From Actinomarina sp002308095 (GTDB lineage: Bacteria > Actinomycetota > Acidimicrobiia > Actinomarinales > Actinomarinaceae), in assembly GCA_045563135.1 (NCBI GenBank), contig JBJKUL010000001.1:682001-746000 (forward strand): a stretch of 64,000 nucleotides of DNA. Direction: 5' to 3'. The notes beneath the pieces are model-generated. The model worked only from the letters and a program-made list of their open reading frames with translations, searched no databases and had not been told where the DNA came from. The position numbers were made by a program, and so were the translations under genes. The first letter of the stretch is position 1; each line of letters begins with the position of its first letter. This document shows positions 1 through 7,179 of the stretch, piece after piece.

Positions 1-918
1 GTGGCTATAAATGATCTTGGAAACTATGAAAACTTATCATACCTTCTTAAACATGACTCTGTAATGGGTGTACTTGAAAATGATGTAAAACTTGAAGGAG
101 ATATGCTAAAAATCGACGAAAGAGAAATAAAATTAGTTTCAGTAGCTGATCCAGCCGAGCTTCCTTGGAAAGAACTTGAAGTAGATATCGTTATTGAATC
201 TACTGGAATATTTGCTGATAGAAAATCTCTTGAAAAACACATATCAGCTGGTGCAAAGAAAGTTGTATTAACGGTACCACCTAAAGATGAGATTGATGCA
301 ACAGTCGTACTTGGGGTAAATGATGATGATATTAAAGATGACTCACAGCTAATTTCTAACGCTTCTTGTACTACAAACTGTTTAGCGCCTATTGCTAAGG
401 TCCTAAATGACAGTTTTGGAATCAAATCAGGTTTAATGACAACCATACATGCATATACAAACGATCAAGCGCTTGCAGAAACTACTCATAAAGATTTTAG
501 AAGAGGGAGAAGTGCAACCCAAAATATCATTCCAACATCTACTGGTGCAGCTAAAGCAGTAGGAATGGTGTTGCCGGAATTAAATGGAAAATTAGATGGT
601 ATGGCAATGAGGGTACCTGTTCCAGATGGAAGTGTTGTTGACTTAGTTGTAGAACTGGAAAAACAAGTGACTATTGAAGAGGTAAATAGTGCAGTAAAAT
701 CCGCCGCAGAAAATGAGCTAAAAGGAATTCTTGAGTATTCATCCGTACCTTTAGTTTCAACCGATATTTTACAAAATCCTCATTCAAGTATCTATGATGC
801 ATCCTCTACACAACTTTTAGATGGAAACCATATCAAGGTCGTGTGTTGGTATGACAATGAGTGGGGTTATTCAAATAGAATAGTTGACCTAGTTAATACA
901 TTAGTAAGCAATAGCTGA
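1..918 (+). CDS. gap: Glyceraldehyde-3-phosphate dehydrogenase, 5'-truncated by window edge
   Basis: Cytoplasmic glycolytic enzyme that converts glyceraldehyde 3-phosphate, NAD(P)+ and phosphate to 1,3-bisphosphoglycerate. The visible 305 residues begin at a VAINDL-type strand, so about 30 residues holding the first part of the dinucleotide fold lie left of the window; the GTG at base 1 is an internal valine codon. The catalytic motif SNASCTTNC is present with the nucleophilic cysteine at bases 367-369, followed by the THAYTNDQ segment and the RGRSATQNIIP segment. The conserved C-terminal WYDNEWGYSNR motif is intact. The RidA-family gene follows after one base, so they are probably co-transcribed. 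Identification is firm; cofactor preference is not decided here. Confidence 0.97.
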   Translation: MAINDLGNYENLSYLLKHDSVMGVLENDVKLEGDMLKIDEREIKLVSVADPAELPWKELEVDIVIESTGIFADRKSLEKHISAGAKKVVLTVPPKDEIDATVVLGVNDDDIKDDSQLISNASCTTNCLAPIAKVLNDSFGIKSGLMTTIHAYTNDQALAETTHKDFRRGRSATQNIIPTSTGAAKAVGMVLPELNGKLDGMAMRVPVPDGSVVDLVVELEKQVTIEEVNSAVKSAAENELKGILEYSSVPLVSTDILQNPHSSIYDASSTQLLDGNHIKVVCWYDNEWGYSNRIVDLVNTLVSNS

Positions 919-919
919 A

Positions 920-1333
920 ATGACTTTACCTGAAGCTCCAAAAGCAGTTGGAAATTATGTAACAGTTAAAAGAGCAGGAAATCTTATATACACTGCTGGT
1001 CATATACCTATTGATAAGAAAACTAAATTTACTGGTAAAGTTCCAAGTGAAATTAGCGTTGAAGAAGCTTACAAGGCAGCAACACTATGTGCCGACTTAA
1101 CATTAGCTACATTAAGTTCAGAATATAAATTGGAAACTTTAACACCTATTAATGTAGTTGGGTTTGTAAACTCAGATCCATCATTTACTGATCACGCCAG
1201 TGTACTTAATGGTTTTACTGACAAATTAGCTGAAACATTTAATGAGAAAGCAACTAGATCAGCAGTCGGAGTTGCCAGTTTACCTTTAAATGTAAGTGTT
1301 GAAGTACAATCTATCTTTATGATAAATGACTAA
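920..1333 (+). CDS. RidA/YjgF/UK114-family protein
   Basis: A 137-residue protein with the fold of the RidA (YjgF/UK114) family, trimeric enzymes that often hydrolyse reactive enamine/imine intermediates from PLP enzymes. Visible family features are the N-terminal VGNYVTVKRAGNLIYTAGHIP strand pair, the central helix with VEEAYKAATLCADLTLATL, and the C-terminal RSAVGVASLPLNVSVEVQ strand where RidA proteins carry their substrate-binding Arg. The C-terminal region fits the YjgH-like or UK114-like-1 subgroup better than classical RidA, so the exact substrate is unknown. It starts two bases after the gap stop codon and its end overlaps the next gene by eight bases. Confidence 0.85.
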   Translation: MTLPEAPKAVGNYVTVKRAGNLIYTAGHIPIDKKTKFTGKVPSEISVEEAYKAATLCADLTLATLSSEYKLETLTPINVVGFVNSDPSFTDHASVLNGFTDKLAETFNEKATRSAVGVASLPLNVSVEVQSIFMIND

Positions 1334-2030
1334 GTTGATAGCAATTTCAACAGGTGTTGAAGATGTAACAATGTCACCTGGTGAAATAAAATGTTCAGTA
1401 CTGAACATGAATTTTATACATTTGTGCAACAAGTACGATGCCGAAGCAATTATTGTGCCCCCACAAAACCTTTCAATTGAGTTTACAAAATCCAATTTTG
1501 ACAGACTTATCATTACTGGTGGTGGAGATATAAACCCAAAAGTTTATGGTGAAGATTTACATGATAAGACTTCTAGGGTCTCTGATGAAAGAGATCACAC
1601 TGAGCTTAATCTTTTAAAAATTGCCGAAGAAAATTCAATTAAAACTCTGGCTATTTGTAGAGGTCACCAACTCCTCAATGTCTATAAAGGAGGAACCCTG
1701 CACCAAGACATTAATGACACTTTTGATACTGAAATTGAACATCTGCAGATTAACGAAGCGGCGTCAAGACATATACATGATATTAATATATTGGAAGATA
1801 CTTTATTAAGTTCTGTCACTAGTAACAGAACTGTAGGAGTTAATAGCATTCACCACCAAGTTATTAATAAATTAGGAGAAAACCTGAAAGTGTCTGCAGT
1901 ATCTGAAGATAACTTAATTGAGGGTATTGAAAGTACAAGTGAATGGGAAGCAATAGGCATACAGTGGCATCCAGAAAACTTACTTGATGATGAAATTACT
2001 AATGATTTAATGAAATGGCTTTTAAGTTAA
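1326..2030 (+). CDS. Gamma-glutamyl-GABA hydrolase-like class I amidotransferase (peptidase C26)
   Basis: A 234-residue stand-alone glutamine-amidotransferase-like hydrolase of the PuuD/peptidase C26 type. The nucleophile elbow is LAICRGHQ with Cys at about residue 111, preceded by the oxyanion segment ITGGGDINP. The His-Glu pair is in GIQWHPE near residue 215. PuuD releases GABA from gamma-glutamyl-GABA in putrescine catabolism; here the substrate is inferred from the family only. A GABA aminotransferase is encoded at 23.4 kb, which fits but does not prove this. The start overlaps the RidA-family gene by eight bases, and the 3' end overlaps the convergent rimM by nine bases. Confidence 0.85.
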   Translation: MTKLIAISTGVEDVTMSPGEIKCSVLNMNFIHLCNKYDAEAIIVPPQNLSIEFTKSNFDRLIITGGGDINPKVYGEDLHDKTSRVSDERDHTELNLLKIAEENSIKTLAICRGHQLLNVYKGGTLHQDINDTFDTEIEHLQINEAASRHIHDINILEDTLLSSVTSNRTVGVNSIHHQVINKLGENLKVSAVSEDNLIEGIESTSEWEAIGIQWHPENLLDDEITNDLMKWLLS

Positions 2031-2495
2031 ATCGAAGTTTACTAACTCCAGTTCTCCATCTTCATATTTAAAAAATTCACTATTATAAGGCACAACAACA
2101 TCTTCAACATTATTTATGGTTAGATAAATTAATTCATTTGCATAAAAATAATTTTTTATACGATATATTGAATTGATTGTTTCGTGTAGAAAAAAACCTG
2201 GCCACGGCAACTTATCGTTCATAAATTTAGTAATTTGGCTTGATGATATAGAAATATCCTTATCTCTGAATGTTTCAATATCGTTTATAGATTCAAAATC
2301 CTTAAATTGTATAAGATATCTGTCTTTGAGGTGTCTTTTGAAATCATGGATTACATATTTTTCTTCTTCAACAAATACTGTTAAACCTGTTAAATCATGT
2401 TTTCTAAAGAATGGATCGTGGTTTAAATACATGTAACCTTTTAAACCATGTGGTTTTCCTAGTTTGCCTAGGGTGAATTCTGTGTTTTTAGTCAA
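2022..2495 (-). CDS. rimM: Ribosome maturation factor RimM
   Basis: A 157-residue RimM, which binds ribosomal protein S19 and helps mature the 30S head. The N-terminal beta-barrel begins with the characteristic LGKLGKPHGLKGYMYL segment, and the C-terminal PRC-barrel has the PWPGFFLHETI region and the VVVPYNSEFF strand. It is somewhat shorter than the usual 165-180 residues and lacks extra C-terminal residues. It is the last gene of the rpsP-khpA-rimM run; its start overlaps the khpA stop by eight bases, which suggests translational coupling. The common downstream trmD and rplS do not follow; the next gene is on the opposite strand. Confidence 0.92.
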   Translation of the reverse strand: MTKNTEFTLGKLGKPHGLKGYMYLNHDPFFRKHDLTGLTVFVEEEKYVIHDFKRHLKDRYLIQFKDFESINDIETFRDKDISISSSQITKFMNDKLPWPGFFLHETINSIYRIKNYFYANELIYLTINNVEDVVVPYNSEFFKYEDGELELVNFDLT

Positions 2496-2742
2496 TAAAT
2501 TCGACTGATGAATCTAAACCTTCTTCATCAGCAGCAGCTTGTGCAACAGTTCTAATAGCTCTTGCTACACGGCCTCTTTTACCAATCACACGACCCATAT
2601 CGTTAGATGAAGTTCTAACTTCAATGGCGACTTTATCATCTGTTGACGAAGCAACTTCGACTTTAACCTCATCTTCATTTTCAACAATTTGGGTAACAAT
2701 GTACTCAACTACATTTTTAACTATATTTCCTGATTCAGACAT
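2488..2742 (-). CDS. khpA: KH-domain RNA-binding protein KhpA
   Basis: An 84-residue single KH domain protein. The RNA-binding GxxG loop is GKRG at residues 54-57 within VIGKRGRVARAIR. In other bacteria KhpA pairs with KhpB/Jag and binds many small RNAs and mRNAs, affecting cell-wall and division genes. Its position between rpsP and rimM is the conserved one in Gram-positive bacteria. The start codon overlaps the rpsP stop codon in a TAATG arrangement, so translation is probably coupled. Confidence 0.93.
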   Translation of the reverse strand: MSESGNIVKNVVEYIVTQIVENEDEVKVEVASSTDDKVAIEVRTSSNDMGRVIGKRGRVARAIRTVAQAAADEEGLDSSVEFID

Positions 2743-3140
2743 TATTCTTCTTCACTTCCCTCGTTGGTGTCAGCTGATTCGGCTTCAACCTCAGCCTCAG
2801 CTTCATTTTTTTTATTATTGGCTTTAGAACTACTTTTAATTTTTGTTTCGGGCGGAGTAGGTATAGATACAACTTCACCTTTAGTAGATCTCCACTGTGC
2901 CCACGCTCCAGATATTTCAAGTAATTTTTGTGCACGTTCTGATGGTTGAGCACCCTTATCTAGCCATGAAACTGCTTTTTCTACGTCTATTTCTACTGTA
3001 GATGGATTGTCATGTGGATTATAAAATCCTAAATCTTCAATAAATTTACCATCTCGAGGTGAGCGAGCATCGGCTACTACGACTCTGTAAGTACGAGTTT
3101 TTTTCTTACCTCTTTGAGCGAGCCTAATTTTTACTGCCAT
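2742..3140 (-). CDS. rpsP: 30S ribosomal protein S16
   Basis: S16 is a primary assembly protein of the 30S subunit. The first 80 residues are typical: MAVKIRLAQRGKKKTRTYRV, then VVADARSPRDGKFIEDLGFYNP. The remaining 50 residues form a Lys/Glu/Ala-rich low-complexity tail ending in Glu-Glu-Glu, a common actinobacterial extension. An AGGA sequence lies upstream of the ATG, so this gene probably has a leadered mRNA, in contrast to many neighbours. It heads the rpsP-khpA-rimM operon. Confidence 0.97.
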   Translation of the reverse strand: MAVKIRLAQRGKKKTRTYRVVVADARSPRDGKFIEDLGFYNPHDNPSTVEIDVEKAVSWLDKGAQPSERAQKLLEISGAWAQWRSTKGEVVSIPTPPETKIKSSSKANNKKNEAEAEVEAESADTNEGSEEE

Positions 3141-3255
3141 ATTGTATTTCCTTATTAATTACGAAATTCTATATTACTTTAACTGCATCTTAAACAGTCA
3201 GATTTAATAATATATCTTTAAAATAATAAAGGTAGAAATCATTTTAAAAATTAAC

Positions 3256-3261
3256 TACTCT
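3256..3261 (+). promoter_or_regulatory. Putative -10 element of upp, leaderless type
   Basis: TACTCT ends seven bases before the upp ATG and no Shine-Dalgarno sequence is present. With transcription starting about seven bases after a -10 hexamer, the mRNA would begin at or next to the start codon. Inference from spacing only. Confidence 0.5.
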
Positions 3262-3268
3262 ATCTTTA

Positions 3269-3889
3269 ATGGAAATTATTGAACTAGAACACCCACTTTC
3301 ACAACATTATTTGACTATTTTAAGAGACAAAAATACCACCTTTGAGACATTCAGACTAGCTGCATCTAAGTTGTCGTATTTGTTAATTATTGAAGCTACT
3401 AAAGAATTAGACCTAAAAGATAAACAAATTAATACACCTCTAGTGGAGACAAAAGGGAAAGAATTAACTTCAAACACAGTTGCTATTTCAGTATTAAGAG
3501 CAGGCCTGGGATTAATAGATGGTCCCAAAGATTTAATACCTAACATGACATTTGGCTACATTGGAGTACAGCGTAATGAAGAAACTGCTGAACCAGAAAA
3601 TTATTATGAAAATCTGCCAGAAGTCAAAGATAAAGATATATTTATACTTGAGCCAATGTTAGCAACAGGTGGATCCTTATCTTTTGCTATAGACACAGTT
3701 AAAAAATATAGCCCAAGAAAAATATACGCATTAACTGTTATTTCATCTCCAGAGGGTATAAAGTTCATTTCAGAAAAACATCCTGACATTACATTGTTAA
3801 CTGCATCTATTGATGAAAAGTTAAATGAAAATTTTTACATAGTTCCAGGTCTTGGAGATATGGGTGATCGACTGTTTGGAACAGTTTAA
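3269..3889 (+). CDS. upp: Uracil phosphoribosyltransferase
   Basis: Pyrimidine salvage enzyme making UMP from uracil and PRPP in the cytoplasm. At 206 residues it matches the family length. The PRPP-binding loop is ILEPMLATGGS (Glu replaces the more usual Asp before Pro), and the uracil-binding C-terminus YIVPGLGDMGDRLFGT is conserved. ISVLRAGLGLIDG near residue 75 is also diagnostic. deoB follows after six bases, giving a nucleobase/nucleoside salvage pair, and cdd nearby adds to this theme. Confidence 0.96.
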   Translation: MEIIELEHPLSQHYLTILRDKNTTFETFRLAASKLSYLLIIEATKELDLKDKQINTPLVETKGKELTSNTVAISVLRAGLGLIDGPKDLIPNMTFGYIGVQRNEETAEPENYYENLPEVKDKDIFILEPMLATGGSLSFAIDTVKKYSPRKIYALTVISSPEGIKFISEKHPDITLLTASIDEKLNENFYIVPGLGDMGDRLFGTV

Positions 3890-3895
3890 AACAAA

Positions 3896-5065
3896 ATGAC
3901 TAAAAAATGTGTACTTCTAGTTATTGATTCACTTGGTGTAGGTGAAGCACCTGATGCGAAAGAATATGGTGATGAAGGTGCAAACACTTTTGGTAATGTT
4001 TCTAAAGCTGTAGGTCCTTTAAATTTACCAACATTTGATAGATTAGGTTTTGGACAAATGACAGATATTTCTGGAGTAAAGTCAGAAAACTTTAGTGGAG
4101 TTGTTGGAAGACTTGCAGAAAAATCATTAGGTAACGACTCTACGACTGGACACTGGGAAATTGCAGGGCTAGTTACAAATGAAGCATTTAACGTATTCCC
4201 GGAGGGATTCCCTTTAGAAATTGTTTCAGAAGTAGAAAAGTTGACAGGGTATAAATTTATTGGAAATTGTCACGCATCAGGTACAGAAATCATTAATAGA
4301 CTTGGACAAGAACATCTTGAGACAGGGGCATTAATACTATATACATCAGGTGATTCAGTCTTTCAAATTGCAGCACATGAAGATGTGTTGAGTCTTAAAG
4401 AATTATATGAAGTTTCAATGATTGCAAGAAAAGTCTGTAATAAATTCAATATTGGAAGAGTTATCGCAAGACCTTTTAAAGGTGAAGTTAATAACTTTGT
4501 AAGAACATACGATAGAAAAGATTTTGGAATTACTCCCCCTGGTAATACTATTTTAAGTCATTTAAGTAGCCATGGGTATAAAAACTTTGGTGTTGGTAAA
4601 ATTAGTGATTTATTTGGCCACGAATTTCTTAATGAATCAATCCATACAGAAGGTGATTTGGACGGTTTGGACAAATTAAATAATCTATTAAAAGAACCAA
4701 AATATGATTTTTACTTTATAAACCTAGTGGACCTTGATATGGTTTACGGACACAGAGAAGATCCTAAGGGTTATTATGAAGGATTAAAGATTATTGATTC
4801 AGGGTTAGATAAATTACTTAATAATTTACAAGACGAAGACTTACTAATAATTACTGGTGACCATGGAACAGATCCTACAGATGGTAAAACCGACCATTCA
4901 AGAGAATTTGTGCCACTAGTGGCCTATACAACTACTCTTGAAGGAATAAATATAGGTGAAAGATCTTCATTTGCTGATATCGCTTCAACTATATGTGACT
5001 TTTTTGATATTCCTGATATTTTTGATGATGGTACTTCATTTTTTAAAACTGTAGTCAATAAATAA
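3896..5065 (+). CDS. deoB: Phosphopentomutase
   Basis: DeoB interconverts ribose (or deoxyribose) 1-phosphate and 5-phosphate, linking nucleoside salvage to the pentose phosphate pathway. The 389-residue protein belongs to the alkaline phosphatase superfamily. The N-terminal metal site VLLVIDSLGVGEAPDA, the phosphorylated threonine region NDSTTGHWEIAG, and the C-terminal metal ligands in TGDHGTDPTDGKTDHSREF are all visible. It is six bases downstream of upp and most likely shares its transcript. Confidence 0.96.
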   Translation: MTKKCVLLVIDSLGVGEAPDAKEYGDEGANTFGNVSKAVGPLNLPTFDRLGFGQMTDISGVKSENFSGVVGRLAEKSLGNDSTTGHWEIAGLVTNEAFNVFPEGFPLEIVSEVEKLTGYKFIGNCHASGTEIINRLGQEHLETGALILYTSGDSVFQIAAHEDVLSLKELYEVSMIARKVCNKFNIGRVIARPFKGEVNNFVRTYDRKDFGITPPGNTILSHLSSHGYKNFGVGKISDLFGHEFLNESIHTEGDLDGLDKLNNLLKEPKYDFYFINLVDLDMVYGHREDPKGYYEGLKIIDSGLDKLLNNLQDEDLLIITGDHGTDPTDGKTDHSREFVPLVAYTTTLEGINIGERSSFADIASTICDFFDIPDIFDDGTSFFKTVVNK

Positions 5066-5100
5066 ACAAAAATCTGTTTATCTATTATTGAAACATTTAT

Positions 5101-5106
5101 TAGAAT
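5101..5106 (+). promoter_or_regulatory. Putative -10 element of etfB, leaderless type
   Basis: TAGAAT lies eight bases before the ATG at 5115 and supports that start over the in-frame TTG at 5088. No ribosome binding site is seen. Confidence 0.45.
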
Positions 5107-5114
5107 ATGAAAAT

Positions 5115-5864
5115 ATGAAAATTGCAGTATGTGCCAAACAAATACCTGACCCCGCAATAACTGTAACTTATGACGGCGGAAATATTGCAAGACCAGACGA
5201 ACAAGTTTTAGATGATACAGATAGGTATGGAATAGAAGTTGCATTACAACTTAAAGAAAAATTTGATGCAGAAGTAACAGTCATCAGTATGGGGAAACTA
5301 GGAACACAAAAAGGTATTCAACAAGCTCTCCAGATGGGCGCGGACAAAGCACTTGTTATTGAAGATCCTGCCCTTGAAAATTCAAACTCACTCATGACAT
5401 CAAATATTTTAAGTGGAATAGCTAAAATTGCTGAAGCAGATGTAGTTATTTTTGGGACTGAATCTTCAGATGGTTATTCAGGAGTTGTACCTCAACAAGT
5501 TTCTAGATACCTTAATCTACCATGCGTTTCATATGTAAAGGGAATAGACATAGGTGAACAAATTGTTTTAACTAGACAAACTATTACAGGTTCTGAAAAA
5601 GTAGTAATGCCAGACAAGTGTGTTATTTCTGTCACAGCTAGCGGTGTAGAACCAAGATATCCAAACTTTAAAGATATTATGGCAGCAAAATCAAAAGAAG
5701 TTGAAGTTGTAGAATTATCAGCTTTAGAGTTTACAGCAGAACAAAATCAAGAATTCGTTGAAATTAAATCAATATCTTCTGAAAAAAGTGGTGAAAAACA
5801 TGTTGATGAAGGTGATGGCTTCACTCTAATTATTGAAAAATTGAAAGAAATAAAAGCAATATGA
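5115..5864 (+). CDS. etfB: Electron transfer flavoprotein beta subunit
   Basis: EtfB binds AMP and forms a heterodimer with EtfA that takes electrons from acyl-CoA dehydrogenases. The start at the ATG giving MKIAVCAKQIPDP matches the family; an in-frame TTG 27 bases earlier would add nine unlikely residues. The AMP-binding region MGADKALVIEDP, the GTESSDGYSGVVP segment and the ETF-beta signature region near SVTASGVEPRYPNFKDIMAAK are present. The stop overlaps the etfA start by four bases. Two acyl-CoA dehydrogenases at 31-32 and 40-41 kb are plausible electron donors. Confidence 0.95.
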   Translation: MKIAVCAKQIPDPAITVTYDGGNIARPDEQVLDDTDRYGIEVALQLKEKFDAEVTVISMGKLGTQKGIQQALQMGADKALVIEDPALENSNSLMTSNILSGIAKIAEADVVIFGTESSDGYSGVVPQQVSRYLNLPCVSYVKGIDIGEQIVLTRQTITGSEKVVMPDKCVISVTASGVEPRYPNFKDIMAAKSKEVEVVELSALEFTAEQNQEFVEIKSISSEKSGEKHVDEGDGFTLIIEKLKEIKAI

Positions 5865-6784
5865 AATCCTTATTAATTGGAGAAGTTAGCAATGGAAGCC
5901 TCTCAGCAGGCACTCTTGAAATCATCTCTAAACTCCAAGAAAACAGTTTAGAGTTTAACTTAGTAGTTATTGGCTCTGAAGAAGGGCCATCAATTGGATC
6001 AGATTCGTTTGACGTAACATACATTAAAGTAAATCCTGATGCATTGTCACTTTCAGGTGTGGCGGACAAAATATCTGAAAAAATAAATTCTGATGGGATA
6101 GAGCTTGTTCTAGCTTCATCTACATACGTAGGAAGAGACATATCGGGCTTCCTCTCAGTTGATCTAAATTCAAGTCCAGTATCTAATGTTATAAATTTCG
6201 AAGTTAATGACTCTATAATCACAACTACTAATTCTATAGATGGTGGTGAAAGTGAATACTATACAAATGTGACCTCCAAAGTAAAAATACTTATAGTAAG
6301 ACCAAAATCTTTTGAACCTGTAGATGTTGCATTAAACAATAACTTCACAACTTTAACAATTGAAAATAATGATCTTACTGTTGACGTACATGATATTTTT
6401 GTAGAAGAAAAATCTGGCCCACAACTAGAGGATTCAAAAATTGTAATTTCTGCAGGTAGAGGAATGGTTGATGTTGATAATCTAAAATATATAAATGAAC
6501 TGGCATCAAAATTAAATGCAGCTATTGGTGGAACAAGAGCTATTGTTGATGCTGGCTGGATGCCCTACTCGCAACAAGTTGGGCAAACTGGTAAAACAGT
6601 AAAACCTGATGTATACATAGCTTGTGGAATTTCAGGAGCAACTCAGCATCAGGTAGGAATGAAAGATTCTAAGTTTATAATTGCTATTAATAAGGACGAA
6701 GAGGCACCTATATTTCAAATTGCTGATTTGGGTATTGTTGGGGATACTTTAAGTATTATTCCAAAATTAATAGAAAATCTTTAA
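5861..6784 (+). CDS. etfA: Electron transfer flavoprotein alpha subunit
   Basis: EtfA carries the FAD that receives electrons from acyl-CoA dehydrogenases and passes them to ETF:quinone oxidoreductase. The 307-residue protein has a weakly conserved N-terminal domain and a strongly conserved C-terminal FAD domain with ISAGRGM, IGGTRAIVDAGWMPYSQQVGQTG, and IACGISGATQHQVGMKDSKFIIAINKD. Translationally coupled to etfB through an ATGA overlap. The 3' end overlaps the convergent cdd by four bases (a shared TTAA). Confidence 0.96.
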   Translation: MKSLLIGEVSNGSLSAGTLEIISKLQENSLEFNLVVIGSEEGPSIGSDSFDVTYIKVNPDALSLSGVADKISEKINSDGIELVLASSTYVGRDISGFLSVDLNSSPVSNVINFEVNDSIITTTNSIDGGESEYYTNVTSKVKILIVRPKSFEPVDVALNNNFTTLTIENNDLTVDVHDIFVEEKSGPQLEDSKIVISAGRGMVDVDNLKYINELASKLNAAIGGTRAIVDAGWMPYSQQVGQTGKTVKPDVYIACGISGATQHQVGMKDSKFIIAINKDEEAPIFQIADLGIVGDTLSIIPKLIENL

Positions 6785-7179
6785 TCAGTAAATTTAATTT
6801 TATTGTCAAAGGGAAGCACTTCCTCAAATGTATATTTTTTAGATTCACCCTTATGAACGACAATAACATTTTCAGTACCAAACTCAGACATACGTTGTCT
6901 TGAAACTCCGCAAGGAAATATTGGATGTTCGTCTGCATCTATGCAAGCAACAGCTAAGGTTTCTATTTTTGTTTCTCCTTCAGAGATGGCTTTAAATACG
7001 GCAACATCTTCTGCACAAACTGTTGCTGGATAAGAAGCATTTTCTATATTGCAACCGGTATAGATATTCCCACTACTTGTAATTAGTGCAGCACCTACAC
7101 GAAATTTAGAATAAGGCGCATATGCAGTCTTTGCAATATCTTCAGCTAATTTAGCAAGATTATTATCAGAATCATTCAT
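6781..7179 (-). CDS. cdd: Cytidine deaminase-like protein with a missing zinc ligand
   Basis: A 132-residue protein of the homotetrameric cytidine deaminase family (cytidine to uridine). The APYSKFRVGAAL motif, the NIENASYP substrate segment and the catalytic CAE (Cys55, Glu57) are intact. The second zinc motif, normally PCxxC, reads PCGVSRQ: Cys90 is present but position 93 is Ser, and the residue after CAE, usually Arg, is Asp. The ATG at 7179 overlaps the smc stop and gives the family length; an upstream ATG at 7200 would add seven residues. Whether it still binds zinc and deaminates cytidine is open. Confidence 0.85.
   Translation of the reverse strand: MNDSDNNLAKLAEDIAKTAYAPYSKFRVGAALITSSGNIYTGCNIENASYPATVCAEDVAVFKAISEGETKIETLAVACIDADEHPIFPCGVSRQRMSEFGTENVIVVHKGESKKYTFEEVLPFDNKIKFTD

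Noticed and set aside
24..446. A 140-codon open frame antisense to gap
   Set aside because: Serine-rich translation is the usual shadow of the opposite strand; gap motifs are certain on the plus strand.
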